Counted from the stretch's first letter, positions 9,613 to 18,946 are shown. The stretch: 64,000 nt of DNA from Pseudobutyrivibrio ruminis (GCF_015057245.1 NZ_SVET01000004.1:158875-222874); one strand, 5' to 3'. Notes: generated from the letters alone by a model not told the origin. Made by a program: numbers and translations.

Positions 9613-9963
9613 ATGGATTTAGGTTTTATGAAAATATTTGATGTTGTAATCGGGGTATTGGGAGTATACCTGGTATTTGTTAGTATCAAAAGCCTTAAAG
9701 CAGGAATTGTTGATCCTATGATGATTACAGCAGAGGAGCTTGCAAAGTGTGCTGATATCAAAGGATTATCAAAGTATTTGATGCCAAAGTCAGCTATTTT
9801 TGGAGCACTTTGTATTGTGTTTGGAATTCAGGGATTGCTTAATGACACTGGTTATGTAAAGTTCCCTCATGCAGTAAATGTAGGATTTCTCATTGCTTTT
9901 GTTGTTGTATGGTGTGTTTTCTCATACTTTATCCGTAAAGCAAAGAAGACATATATTCAGTAA
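9613..9963 (+). CDS. Small integral membrane protein, unknown function
   Basis: A 116-residue protein with three hydrophobic segments (about 4-26, 57-77 and 88-108) and a basic C-terminus. A strong ribosome binding site (TTGGAGG) precedes the ATG, and codon use matches neighbours, so it is very probably expressed. Similar small proteins are common in Lachnospiraceae, but I recognise no function. It stands alone between the divergent CheY-like gene and the OmpR-type system. Confidence 0.75.
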   Translation: MDLGFMKIFDVVIGVLGVYLVFVSIKSLKAGIVDPMMITAEELAKCADIKGLSKYLMPKSAIFGALCIVFGIQGLLNDTGYVKFPHAVNVGFLIAFVVVWCVFSYFIRKAKKTYIQ

Positions 9964-9965
9964 AA

Positions 9966-10017
9966 AATTCTAATATCGTCACTTAGAATTCACATTTAGG
10001 GGGGATTATATAATAAT
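9966..10017 (+). promoter_or_regulatory. Promoter and 8-bp inverted repeat before the two-component operon
   Basis: Arms AATTCTAA (9966-9973) and TTAGAATT (9983-9990) flank a 9-base spacer. The right arm overlaps a possible -35 TTCACA (9989-9994), followed after 17 bases by AATAAT (10012-10017). A repressor or autoregulator could bind here; this is inference from overlap. Confidence 0.4.
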
Positions 10018-10046
10018 CTAAGCTGGGTTAGCTATAGGAGGTCAGT

Positions 10047-10718
10047 ATGAAAAAGATTTTGGTGGTAGATGACGAAGAAAAGATTCGTTCACTTATCCGT
10101 AAGTACGGTGAGTTTGAAGGCTATGAAATATCAGAAGCATGCGATGGTATGGATGCCATAGAAAAGGTAAAGGCAAACAGTGACTACGATGTTATCATCA
10201 TGGATGTTATGATGCCAGAGCTTGATGGATTCTCAGCTTGCAGTGAAATCAAAAAGATAAAGGATATTCCAGTTATCATGCTTTCAGCAAGAGGCGAGGA
10301 ATATGATAGAATCCACGGTTTTGAAGCAGGCGTTGATGATTATGTTGTAAAGCCATTCTCACCAAAGGAACTTATGATGCGTGTGAATGTTGTTACAAGC
10401 CGAAGCAAGTCTGATGAAGGTGCGGTAGATATCTTCCGTTATGAAGGCCTGGAAATCAACTTTACTGCCAGAACAGTTTCTATTGATGGCAAGCGTGTAG
10501 ATATGTCACCAAAGGAATATGAGCTTCTTTTCTACCTGGTTCGAAATAAAAATATAGCACTTGAACGTGAACGTCTTATTACCGAGGTTTGGGGTTATGA
10601 CTACTATGGTGATGACCGCACACTGGACACACACATAAAGCTACTTAGAAACAGTCTAGGTGAGTATCGTCGCCTGCTTGTTACACTTAGAGGAGTAGGT
10701 TACAGATTCGAGGCTTAA
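10047..10718 (+). CDS. OmpR/PhoB-family response regulator
   Basis: Transcription factor of 223 residues: receiver domain with D8/D9, phospho-acceptor D53 (IIMDVMMPE) and the conserved Lys in VVKPFSP, then a winged-helix DNA-binding domain from about 130 to the end, with EYELLFYLVRN and the terminal RGVGYRFE signature. AGGAGG lies just before the ATG. The cognate histidine kinase follows at once. An inverted repeat overlapping the promoter is a candidate autoregulatory site. Confidence 0.93.
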   Translation: MKKILVVDDEEKIRSLIRKYGEFEGYEISEACDGMDAIEKVKANSDYDVIIMDVMMPELDGFSACSEIKKIKDIPVIMLSARGEEYDRIHGFEAGVDDYVVKPFSPKELMMRVNVVTSRSKSDEGAVDIFRYEGLEINFTARTVSIDGKRVDMSPKEYELLFYLVRNKNIALERERLITEVWGYDYYGDDRTLDTHIKLLRNSLGEYRRLLVTLRGVGYRFEA

Positions 10719-10732
10719 TTGTGGAGGACCCA

Positions 10733-12388
10733 TTGAAAAAAAGTCAAATTAGTATTAAATGGAAAACCTTTTGTATATTCTTGATTTTTGCCATAGTACT
10801 TTTAGGAGTACTATGGTTTTTTCAGATTGTCTATCTGAATGATTTCTACAAAATGATAAAGCAAAAGGAAACGGAAAATGTTCTTGATAAGGTAGAGGTG
10901 CTTCTTCATGAATCTGATGATCCTGCGTCTGAAATAGACCAGCTTGCAGCAAGCTACAACCTGGGCGTATTTATTACAGATTCAGATGGCAACTCCCTTT
11001 ATAATGCGGAATATATTTCAAATTCCCAAATGTCTTCATTGCCACATTTTATGTTCAGTCTCTTTTACGATGAGGCTGTTGCTAATGGTGGCGAGGCTGT
11101 CATTGAGTTTAAAGGTAGCGAAATGCAGCGAAGCATCAGGGAAAACCTTAATAAGGAGTTAGAACAACAGCCTGAAATAGACGGAGAATCAGAAGCTACT
11201 CCTGAATCGGAATTAGAACAACCTGAAAACATTTTAGAGAATGCTCCTGACAGTGCAGATGAAACTTCAGAAGAATCCTCTGGTCAGGGAGAGGGAAAAA
11301 TCGAATACACAATCCCTCCGGAAAACGAAATGACGAAGGAGCAGTTCAGACAAAACATTGGTAATGAAATGGCTGAGTCTGTTATTTATGTTCGCATAAT
11401 TGAAGTGGATGGGCAGGAAGAAGTTGTCATGATTAACTCAGTGTTAACACCTGTCGACGCTACAGTTACTACACTGAAAGCTCAGCTTCGAATTATCACC
11501 GTCATCATAATTATCATTGCATTTATTCTTGCAGCAGCCACAGCTAAAAGCACATCTCGCTCTATTATCAAATTGAATGATGGCGCCAAGAAGCTTGCAG
11601 CTGGTGACTACAGTGTTAAATTCGATGCAGATGACTATATGGAGGTCGCAGAGTTATCAGCTACTCTAAACTACGCCGCAAAAGAACTTGGAAAGGCAGA
11701 CAGCCTCCAAAAGGAGCTTATTGCCAATGTATCCCACGACCTTAGAACTCCGCTTACTATGATAAAGGGATATGCTGAGGTTATGAGAGACATCCCTGGC
11801 GAGAACACACCAGAAAATGTTCAGGTTATCATCGAAGAGACGGAGCGCTTAACAGGTCTTGTAAACGACATGCTGGACATTTCAAAACTTAAGGCTGGCA
11901 CAATTTCCATCCAGCCAGAGGAATACAACTTTACAGAAAGTATTCGTCATGTCCTGGAGCGTTACAACAAGCTTCGTGAAGTAGAAGGCTACACTATCGA
12001 TTTTGTATACGATGACGAAGTCAACGTATATGCAGATGAACAGAAAATGTACCAGGTTCTCTACAATCTGGTAAACAACGCCATAAACTACACCGGCGAG
12101 GACAAAAAGGTCACCGTTATCCAAAAGGTCATCGGCAACACACTACGCATCGAAGTAGTGGACACTGGCGATGGCGTAAAACAAGAGGACATCCCATACG
12201 TATGGGACCGCTACTACAAAGACAAGACAACCCACAAGCGAGCCCTTCAAGGCACCGGACTTGGCCTCTCCATCGTAAAGAACGTACTGGAACTCCACGG
12301 TGCCAAATATGGCGTCTCATCTATCACCGGCCAAGGCGCCACCTTCTGGTTCGAAATCAAAATCGACCCCTTCGCCGAAGAGGAGTAG
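10733..12388 (+). CDS. Membrane sensor histidine kinase
   Basis: Partner of the preceding regulator. The start is taken as TTG at 10733 because GGAGG at 10723-10727 is at the right distance; an in-frame GTG at 10721 would contain that site. The 551-residue product has a first transmembrane helix (about 13-35), an extracytoplasmic region with a strikingly acidic Glu/Ser/Pro-rich stretch (about 140-190), a second helix (about 250-275), a HAMP domain, the phospho-acceptor H335 in NVSHDLRTP, and a HATPase domain with the N box and GTGLGLSIV. The signal is unknown; an acidic loop could sense cations or cationic peptides, which is speculation. The stop codon abuts the giant foldback. Confidence 0.92.
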   Translation: MKKSQISIKWKTFCIFLIFAIVLLGVLWFFQIVYLNDFYKMIKQKETENVLDKVEVLLHESDDPASEIDQLAASYNLGVFITDSDGNSLYNAEYISNSQMSSLPHFMFSLFYDEAVANGGEAVIEFKGSEMQRSIRENLNKELEQQPEIDGESEATPESELEQPENILENAPDSADETSEESSGQGEGKIEYTIPPENEMTKEQFRQNIGNEMAESVIYVRIIEVDGQEEVVMINSVLTPVDATVTTLKAQLRIITVIIIIIAFILAAATAKSTSRSIIKLNDGAKKLAAGDYSVKFDADDYMEVAELSATLNYAAKELGKADSLQKELIANVSHDLRTPLTMIKGYAEVMRDIPGENTPENVQVIIEETERLTGLVNDMLDISKLKAGTISIQPEEYNFTESIRHVLERYNKLREVEGYTIDFVYDDEVNVYADEQKMYQVLYNLVNNAINYTGEDKKVTVIQKVIGNTLRIEVVDTGDGVKQEDIPYVWDRYYKDKTTHKRALQGTGLGLSIVKNVLELHGAKYGVSSITGQGATFWFEIKIDPFAEEE

Positions 12389-12389
12389 A

Positions 12390-13027
12390 GGCCACCATCC
12401 ACAGGTGCATCGTAAATAAAGTACAGGCCACCGGGTTGGGGGACGGCTTACAACTCCCCGCCAGTACGTCACAGATTTTGGATTATCTAAATGTGTAGTC
12501 GCCCATATTTATTAGTAGGTGTTCTTACAAAGTTTTACAATTTTATCAGTAAGGTATGGGTGGAGACGGACAAACACTACACTTAGTAATCATCAGTCTT
12601 AAACTAGCTTTGTATTTATTGCTATTTGCTTTGGAGCGAACTTAGAAAAATAAAAAGAGATATTTGATATGAATTGGCAGCTGCCGCTAGGACGGCGGCA
12701 GCAGTGGTCACTTGAAACAGGACGTTGAATGTGCCACGGTGCCAATTTATACAAATATCTCTTTTTTAATTTTTCTTAGTAAACGGAGTAGCAAAAGTAA
12801 TAATACAAAGACTAGTTAAGACTAGATGATTACGTATATTACAATTGTCCGTCCCACCCATACATTACCTTCGAATAGTAAAAGCTTCGTAAGTACACCT
12901 ACATATGGGCGACTTTACACATTAAGGTAATCCAAAAATCTGCTCCAATGATACTGGCGGGGAGTTGTAAGCCGTCCCCCAGCCCGGTGGCCTGTACTAA
13001 GTCTGTGGGCACCTGTGGATGGTGGCC
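12390..13027. repeat. Giant (638-nt) imperfect foldback with branched tip, possible long-hairpin RNA
   Basis: The whole gap between two convergent genes is one inverted repeat. Paired blocks, outside to inside: 12390-12408 with 13009-13027 (19 bp perfect); 12421-12466 with 12952-12997 (46 bp, one G-U at 12436/12982); 12490-12497 with 12916-12923; 12498-12508 with 12903-12913; 12555-12573 with 12845-12862 (18 bp, one bulge); 12652-12666 with 12752-12766 (15 bp); 12672-12679 with 12740-12747 (8 bp). The arms between blocks are still similar but contain internal loops. The tip holds two further hairpins (12680-12702 and 12704-12737). No convincing reading frame or transposase lies inside. It could be a structured RNA, a non-autonomous foldback element, or a decaying inverted duplication. 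Confidence 0.85.
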
Positions 13028-13034
13028 CCTGGGC

Positions 13035-13679
13035 TTAGCGGAGCTCTGAGTAGCCGAAGGAGTTTACGATGGCGTCGATTGGGGTGCCGGATTTGCAGAG
13101 AGGGCACTCGTGGAGTGGGTACGACTGGTAGTTAGGGATGTCCTCGTCGTGGAATACGGCTGTTACTGGGATGTTGTCCACTTCTCGAACGGCTGAGAAG
13201 ATGGCGCAGGCACCGCTGATGGTTGCCCCGTAGTATTGTACACATTCGGCCAGACTTTCGAGAGTGCGGCCGGTGGTTAGTGATCCGAATAATAATAAAA
13301 CGTGTTTGTCGCGGATAGTCAGTTGTAGATTATCGCGGAAAATATGCAGGCCGGATGGAGCAAGCTCTGGGGCAGTGACATAGATTGTCTTGTGCTGATT
13401 GTAGTTTGCGACACCGGCTTTTGTTAGTTCTTCGGCAAGATATGTTCCAACTACTTCCATGCCATCGGCACATACGATTGTGTCTACTGGTGTGGATACG
13501 GAATAGTGCATTGCAAGAAGCTGGGCAACACCGTGAGCCTCATTACATCTGGTCTTTATGGTTCCGATTTCCATATAGTTTGTGATGTGGGAGTGGTTGG
13601 TTGCGAAGTGACCAGGAATTATTTTCAAAACAACATCTGAATTTAGTGGAGCAGGAATTTTAGTATAGTCTTTTAACAT
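13035..13679 (-). CDS. Orotate phosphoribosyltransferase-like protein
   Basis: A 214-residue protein with the general pattern of type I phosphoribosyltransferases: a central strand-loop VLLLFGSLTTGRTLES stands where the PRPP loop lies in OPRTases. In active enzymes this loop normally begins with two acidic residues; here they are replaced by Gly and Ser (FGSLTTG), so catalysis or substrate may differ. A CPLC motif near the C-terminus is unusual. AAAGGGG precedes the ATG. It stands alone, far from other pyrimidine genes, and is convergent with the histidine kinase across the foldback. The function is not established. Confidence 0.65.
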   Translation of the reverse strand: MLKDYTKIPAPLNSDVVLKIIPGHFATNHSHITNYMEIGTIKTRCNEAHGVAQLLAMHYSVSTPVDTIVCADGMEVVGTYLAEELTKAGVANYNQHKTIYVTAPELAPSGLHIFRDNLQLTIRDKHVLLLFGSLTTGRTLESLAECVQYYGATISGACAIFSAVREVDNIPVTAVFHDEDIPNYQSYPLHECPLCKSGTPIDAIVNSFGYSELR

Positions 13680-13867
13680 AATAAACCCCTTTCTTTTATG
13701 AACCTCATAGTTCGAATTACCCCTTTGATATTTACATCATAACATACTTTTGTCAGATATCTAGTGAATAAATTTTGTATTACATATAAAAATAGAAAAA
13801 CACATTAAATTCACAGACAAGATTGAAAATCTTATTAACCAGTTTACCGTATAAACGAAAGAATAAT

Positions 13868-13909
13868 AAAAGAGCTTACTTGACTAAGCGGTCAAATAAG
13901 CTCTTATTT
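13868..13909. terminator. Terminator overlapping the end of the patatin gene
   Basis: AAGAGCTTA (and its complement) forms a 9-bp stem, extended by a 5-bp inner stem on the minus strand (TTGAC/GTCAA). The patatin stop codon (13884-13886) lies inside the hairpin. T-rich tracts on both sides make it potentially bidirectional. Confidence 0.75.
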
Positions 13910-14744
13910 TTTCTAGATTTTCTGAGGCAATGCGTCGTCCGATATCGTAAACACGTTGTAATTCGTCAGGGTTCTTTTCTGTGGCACCAATGTTAAGTGG
14001 AGCATCTGGCCTGATTACGAAAGCCTTGCCATTGGCAACCTGTTTTTTTACATATGCCTTTTGCGCATTATACATGTTGTGCCTGTTTTCCATGGTGTCA
14101 ATCATTCGTGGATATTTTCTCAAAATCCATCTTATAATTTTCATGTATTTCTGAGGCTTTTTAATATAGTCAGCAGGCTGGGTCTCGATAACAAGGATTT
14201 TGTCACAGCCTTGCTTTTCCATAAAACGAAGTGGAATGGAATCTGACATTCCACCATCTAAATACAAATCATCGTTAATAGGAACAGGCTTTGACACTGC
14301 AGGCATTGAAGCCGATGCACGTATCCAGCGAATGTCTATTCCATCTGGAGTGCCGTCATAGTTATCGCATTTATGATATACCGCATTTCCGGTAGATAAT
14401 TCTGTGGCTACACAGTAGAAATCCATAGGATTCTTGTAAAAGGTATCGTAATCCCATTTATCAAGCTCGTATGGGAGAGTGCCATAGCAGAATGGCACAT
14501 TATAAATGTCCCCTGTTTTAATCAGGGAGCTGAAGCTAGCATAGCGCTTGTCGTTGCAATATTTTTTATTGTAGCGAATTCCGCGTCCTATCTGTTTTGA
14601 TTTAATATTAAGTCCAAATGTGGCACCAGCTGAAACACCAACAGCGCTGTCGAAATCAATATTGTTTTCCATGAGAACATCGATTACGCCGCAGGTAAAC
14701 ATGCCTCTCATGGCTCCACCTTCCATTACTAATCCTTTTTTCAT
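13884..14744 (-). CDS. Patatin-like phospholipase
   Basis: A 286-residue acyl hydrolase of the patatin family (similar to bacterial YjjU-type proteins). Visible catalytic elements are the glycine-rich oxyanion loop EGGAMRG (residues 8-14), nucleophile S38 in GVSAG, and the catalytic Asp D163 in LDGGMSD. There is no signal peptide, so it probably acts in the cytoplasm on membrane lipids. It is divergent from the beta-glucosidase gene. Confidence 0.9.
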   Translation of the reverse strand: MKKGLVMEGGAMRGMFTCGVIDVLMENNIDFDSAVGVSAGATFGLNIKSKQIGRGIRYNKKYCNDKRYASFSSLIKTGDIYNVPFCYGTLPYELDKWDYDTFYKNPMDFYCVATELSTGNAVYHKCDNYDGTPDGIDIRWIRASASMPAVSKPVPINDDLYLDGGMSDSIPLRFMEKQGCDKILVIETQPADYIKKPQKYMKIIRWILRKYPRMIDTMENRHNMYNAQKAYVKKQVANGKAFVIRPDAPLNIGATEKNPDELQRVYDIGRRIASENLEKIRAYLTA

Positions 14745-14920
14745 AATAATTCCCTCAATTCTCTATAAATAAAAATCTATCATTGTGCACAATTAATTGC
14801 AAGTTTTATTGATAAAAAAGCCCAAAAATGAAGATGAATTTTGTATAAATAAATGATGCAAGCCATGAATCTGTAATGTATACTCTTGAAAGAATGTTTT
14901 GGAGAAAGGATATTGGAGGA

Positions 14921-17734
14921 ATGTCGGGAAAGTTATTTGACGAGAATAAATTTGCAGCTGTGGCCAGACGCGCAGTTGCAGAAGGTGTGGTACTTTTGAA
15001 GAATGATGGTGATGTTTTACCACTTCAGAAAGGTACCACTATTTCATTGTTTGGCCGTAGTCAGTACAACTACTATAAAAGCGGTACAGGCTCAGGCGGT
15101 ATGGTAAATACCAAGTATGTTATTGGAGTAAAAGAAGCACTTGAGGCTGATGATAGATATAATCTGAACCAGGATTTAAAAGCAATCTATGATGAATGGA
15201 TAAAGGAAAATCCATTTGATGCCGGAATCGGATGGGCCAGTGAACCATGGTTCCAAAAGGAAATGGTAATCACACCAGAAATAGCAAAGGCTGCAGCAGC
15301 AAAGTCTGATGTTGCAATTGTGCTAATTGGTCGTACAGCAGGTGAGGACCAGGATAATAGTGCAACAGAAGGAAGCTATCTTTTAACAGAAGATGAGCAT
15401 ACAATGCTGAAAAATGTTACTGAGGCGTTTGAAAAGACAATCGTTCTTTTGAATGTGGGCAACATTATTGATATGAAGTGGGTTAAAAAGTACAACCCTA
15501 GCGCTGTGGCATACATTTGGCAGGGAGGCCAGGAAGGCGGAAATGGTGTTCTTGATGTTTTAGCAGGTGATGTAAATCCAGCAGGTCGTCTTTCTGATAC
15601 TATTGCCTACGATATTGATGATTACCCATCTACGGCTAATTTTGGTAAAAAGAAGAGAAATATCCAGCAGGAAGATATCTATGTTGGATACAGATATTTT
15701 GAAACATTTGCTAAAGACAAAGTTTTATATCCATTTGGATTTGGTTTATCCTACACAAGCTTTGACATCAAGTGTAAGAGCTTAGAGTTTGATATTACAA
15801 ATGGAGCGACAGTTGTGGCAACTGTTACTAACACGGGCTCACGTAAGGGCCAGCAGGTTGTTCAGCTTTACTTAGAAAAGCCACAGGGCAAGCTAGGAAA
15901 TCCATCAAGAGTATTGGTTGGATTTGATAAGACTAAGGAAATCGAGCCTGGTGAAACAGTGGAATGTGAAATTCATGTGCCAGCATACTATATGTCTTGC
16001 TACGATGACTCTGGCGTTACAGGCCACAAAAGTGCCTATGTGCTAGAGCAGGGAACATATACATTCTACGTGGGCGGTGATGTGCGAGCTGAGGAATCTG
16101 CATCAGCAGATATTTCTGAAACTGTTGTGGTGGATCAGAAGTCAGAGCTTATGGCGCCTACCATTGACTTCACAAGATTTAAGCCTGAGGCAAATGCAGA
16201 TGGAACATTCTCAGTTGTTTACGAAGCTGTTCCAACAGCAACAAAAACTACAGTTGAGCATCGCCTAGAGGAGCTTCCAATTGAAATTCCTCAGACTAAG
16301 GACATGGGATACAAGCTTGTGGATGTTGCCAAAGGCAGAGTATCAATGGATGATTTCATTGCTCAGCTTTCTGATGATGATTTGGTAGCCATCGTTAGAG
16401 GCGAGGGTATGAGCTCACCAAAGGTTACACCAGGAACAGGTGGCGCATTTGGTGGTGTTACAGATTCACTTTTAGGTTACGGTATTCCTGTTGCCTGCTG
16501 TACAGATGGCCCTTCTGGAATCAGAATGGACTCAGGAAAGAAAGCATTTGCTATGCCAAATGGAACACTTCTTGCAAGCACTTGGAACCTTGAGTTAATG
16601 GAAGAGCTTTATCAATGGGAAGGTTTGGAGCTTCGTAAAAACAAAGTAGATGTTTTACTTGGACCAGGTATGAATCTTCACAGAAATCCTTTGAATGGTA
16701 GAAACTTCGAGTATTTTTCAGAGGACCCATTCTTAACAGGTAAGTGCGCTGCATATCAGCTTAAGGGTATGCATAAATATAATATCACTGGAACAATAAA
16801 GCATTTTGCTTTGAATACGCAGGAGACCTCACGTCACTATGCTGAGCATGTGGCATCTGAGCGTGCAATCCGAGAGCTCTATTTAAAGGGATATGAGATT
16901 GCTGTTAAAGAAGCTGGCGCTCACGCTGTTATGACAACTTACGGCCCAGTAAACGGAAGATATACATCTTCAAACTTCGATTTGGTTACAAAAATCCTTA
17001 GGGATGAATGGGGCTTTGAAGGTATCGTAATGACGGACTGGTGGGCAAAAGGCGGAAATGCTGGAGCAGGAGACGGAGCCGATATGGCAGATATCGTAGC
17101 AGCTCAAAACGACCTTTACATGGTTACTACAAGTGCCGCTGACAACACAAACAATGACAACTCATTGGAGGGACTTGCAAATGGTACAGTAACTAGAGCT
17201 GACTATCAGCGTTGCGCTGCAAACATTTGCAGATTCATTATTTCAAAGCCAGTGTTCTTTAGACTTATAAATGAAAACAATGAGATAGATAATCAGCTTT
17301 TAGACGAGGCAGATGAGGAAGAGCTTTCATATGACAATATGATTGAATGCAACTTCAAAGAAAGTGATGTTTTTGCTGTTGATCCAGCTGAAATTAGAAC
17401 TGGTCGTGACAGTGCCAATATGCTTTCCGTTGCAATCAAAGAACGCGGCGACTACAGACTTACAATGACTGTACGTGCAAAAAATCTTAGCTCACTTGCA
17501 CAGATTCCTTTGACAGTTTTCAGAGATAGAGATATCGTAAAGACGATAACCCTCACCGGAGAGGACAGAGAGTGGCAGACAGTTTCCGTTGATTTCGCAG
17601 ACTGTTTTGCAAGCTTCTATATTAAGCTTTACTTTGCCCAGGACGGTATGGAGATAAAGGATGTTAACGTAGAATTTGTATGCTCAAAGGAGCAGGAGAT
17701 TCACGATATGTTAGCAAGACTTGGAGAAGATTAA
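14921..17734 (+). CDS. GH3 beta-glucosidase with permuted domain order
   Basis: Cytoplasmic glycoside hydrolase (no signal peptide) expected to release glucose from cellodextrins or other beta-glucosides. The domain usually found second in GH3 comes first here (starting ARRAVAEGVVLLKN near residue 12), then a fibronectin-III-like part (about 290-420), then the (beta/alpha)8 domain (about 490-780) with nucleophile D706 in VMTDWW and the upstream GPGMNLHRNPL and IKHFALN motifs. This swapped order is known from Ruminococcus albus and Butyrivibrio fibrisolvens enzymes. The ATG at 14921 is preferred over one at 14876, with AGAAAGGA at 14903-14910. The PTS-IIC-like gene follows by 17 bases. Confidence 0.92.
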   Translation: MSGKLFDENKFAAVARRAVAEGVVLLKNDGDVLPLQKGTTISLFGRSQYNYYKSGTGSGGMVNTKYVIGVKEALEADDRYNLNQDLKAIYDEWIKENPFDAGIGWASEPWFQKEMVITPEIAKAAAAKSDVAIVLIGRTAGEDQDNSATEGSYLLTEDEHTMLKNVTEAFEKTIVLLNVGNIIDMKWVKKYNPSAVAYIWQGGQEGGNGVLDVLAGDVNPAGRLSDTIAYDIDDYPSTANFGKKKRNIQQEDIYVGYRYFETFAKDKVLYPFGFGLSYTSFDIKCKSLEFDITNGATVVATVTNTGSRKGQQVVQLYLEKPQGKLGNPSRVLVGFDKTKEIEPGETVECEIHVPAYYMSCYDDSGVTGHKSAYVLEQGTYTFYVGGDVRAEESASADISETVVVDQKSELMAPTIDFTRFKPEANADGTFSVVYEAVPTATKTTVEHRLEELPIEIPQTKDMGYKLVDVAKGRVSMDDFIAQLSDDDLVAIVRGEGMSSPKVTPGTGGAFGGVTDSLLGYGIPVACCTDGPSGIRMDSGKKAFAMPNGTLLASTWNLELMEELYQWEGLELRKNKVDVLLGPGMNLHRNPLNGRNFEYFSEDPFLTGKCAAYQLKGMHKYNITGTIKHFALNTQETSRHYAEHVASERAIRELYLKGYEIAVKEAGAHAVMTTYGPVNGRYTSSNFDLVTKILRDEWGFEGIVMTDWWAKGGNAGAGDGADMADIVAAQNDLYMVTTSAADNTNNDNSLEGLANGTVTRADYQRCAANICRFIISKPVFFRLINENNEIDNQLLDEADEEELSYDNMIECNFKESDVFAVDPAEIRTGRDSANMLSVAIKERGDYRLTMTVRAKNLSSLAQIPLTVFRDRDIVKTITLTGEDREWQTVSVDFADCFASFYIKLYFAQDGMEIKDVNVEFVCSKEQEIHDMLARLGED

Positions 17735-17751
17735 TTAAGGAGAATTGATAA

Positions 17752-18834
17752 ATGAGAGAATTTTTGAAAAGAAAAAACATCGAGATTTCTGTTAAAAGAT
17801 ATCTTGTAGATGCTCTTGGGGCAATGGCTCAAGGATTGTTCTGTTCACTTCTTATTGGAACAATCATCAATACCAGTGGTACACAGTTTGGAATTGGATT
17901 TTTAACTGTGCCGGTAGCTACCGTTGCCGGTGTGGAATACACAGTTGGTGGTCTTGCCACAGCAATGAGTGGCCCTGCCATGGCAGTTGCAATTGGATAT
18001 GCTCTCCAGGCACCTCCTCTTGTACTGTTTTCACTTATCACTGTAGGTTTTGCTTCAAATGCTCTTGGTGGAGCAGGTGGTCCACTTGCAGTTTTATTTG
18101 TAGCAATCATCTCAGCAGAAATTGGTAAAGCAGTTTCAAAGGAAACAAAAATCGACATATTGGTTACACCTCTTGTAACAATCGGTGTAGGTATTGCCCT
18201 TTCAGCATGGTGGGCTCCAGCACTTGGAAAGGCTGCCAGCTCAGTAGGAACACTTATTATGTGGGCAACAACAAAGCAGCCATTTATTATGGGAATCCTT
18301 GTATCAGTAATCGTAGGTATTGCACTTACACTTCCTATTTCATCTGCAGCAATTTGTGCAGCACTTTCACTTACAGGACTTGCAGGTGGTGCAGCAGTAG
18401 CAGGATGCTGTGCTCAGATGGTAGGTTTTGCATTCATGAGCTTTAAGGAAAACAAGTGGGGCGGTCTTATTTCTCAGGGCATTGGTACATCAATGCTCCA
18501 AATGGGAAATATTATCAAGAACCCTCGTATTTGGATTGCACCTATTTTGTGCTCTGCTATCACAGGACCACTTGCAACATGTCTTTTCAAGCTTGAAATG
18601 AACGGTCCTGCCGTTTCATCTGGTATGGGTACATGTGGACTTGTAGGTCAGATTGGTGTGTACACAGGATGGGTAAATGATGTGGCAGCTGGCTCAAAAG
18701 CTGCAATCACAGCATTTGACTGGATTGGTCTAATTCTTATTTGCTTTATCCTTCCAGCAGTTCTTTGCCCAGTCTTCAACAAGATTGCAATGAAGCTTGG
18801 ATGGGTAAAAGAAGGGGATATGAAGCTTCAATAA
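17752..18834 (+). CDS. PTS IIC-like membrane permease (PfoR-type)
   Basis: A 360-residue, strongly hydrophobic protein with about 9-10 helices and many Gly/Ala-rich turns (for example GGAGGPLAVLF and GLAGGAAVAGCC). It resembles the EIIC_2 family that includes the Clostridium PfoR protein. No IIA or IIB domain or gene is adjacent, so phosphotransfer, if any, relies on proteins elsewhere. Co-transcription with the beta-glucosidase suggests uptake of a glucoside or sugar, but this is inference. A strong terminator follows. Confidence 0.8.
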   Translation: MREFLKRKNIEISVKRYLVDALGAMAQGLFCSLLIGTIINTSGTQFGIGFLTVPVATVAGVEYTVGGLATAMSGPAMAVAIGYALQAPPLVLFSLITVGFASNALGGAGGPLAVLFVAIISAEIGKAVSKETKIDILVTPLVTIGVGIALSAWWAPALGKAASSVGTLIMWATTKQPFIMGILVSVIVGIALTLPISSAAICAALSLTGLAGGAAVAGCCAQMVGFAFMSFKENKWGGLISQGIGTSMLQMGNIIKNPRIWIAPILCSAITGPLATCLFKLEMNGPAVSSGMGTCGLVGQIGVYTGWVNDVAAGSKAAITAFDWIGLILICFILPAVLCPVFNKIAMKLGWVKEGDMKLQ

Positions 18835-18840
18835 TATTTT

Positions 18841-18866
18841 GGCAGCAGATTTCTGCTGCCTTTTTT
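18841..18866 (+). terminator. Rho-independent terminator
   Basis: A perfect 8-bp GC-rich stem (18841-18848 with 18853-18860), a 4-base loop and six T end the beta-glucosidase/permease operon. Confidence 0.93.
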
Positions 18867-18881
18867 ATTGTCAAAAAATAT

Positions 18882-18910
18882 TTGTTTATAACATCAATAT
18901 GAAATAAAAT
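18882..18910 (+). promoter_or_regulatory. Promoter for the hypA operon
   Basis: -35 TTGTTT (18882-18887), 17-base spacer, -10 TAAAAT (18905-18910), placed about 37 bases before the hypA start and just after a strong terminator. Confidence 0.6.
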
Positions 18911-18946
18911 AATAAGAAAAGTAAGGTTTTTACATGAGAGGTTGAA

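Noticed and set aside
12202..12498. Open frame running from the kinase into the foldback
   Set aside because: It overlaps the histidine kinase in another frame and has unlikely Arg/Pro-rich composition; the foldback part shows no coding signal.
12390..13027. Foldback as an insertion sequence
   Set aside because: No transposase frame, no clear target-site duplication, and pairing runs through the whole length and not just the ends.
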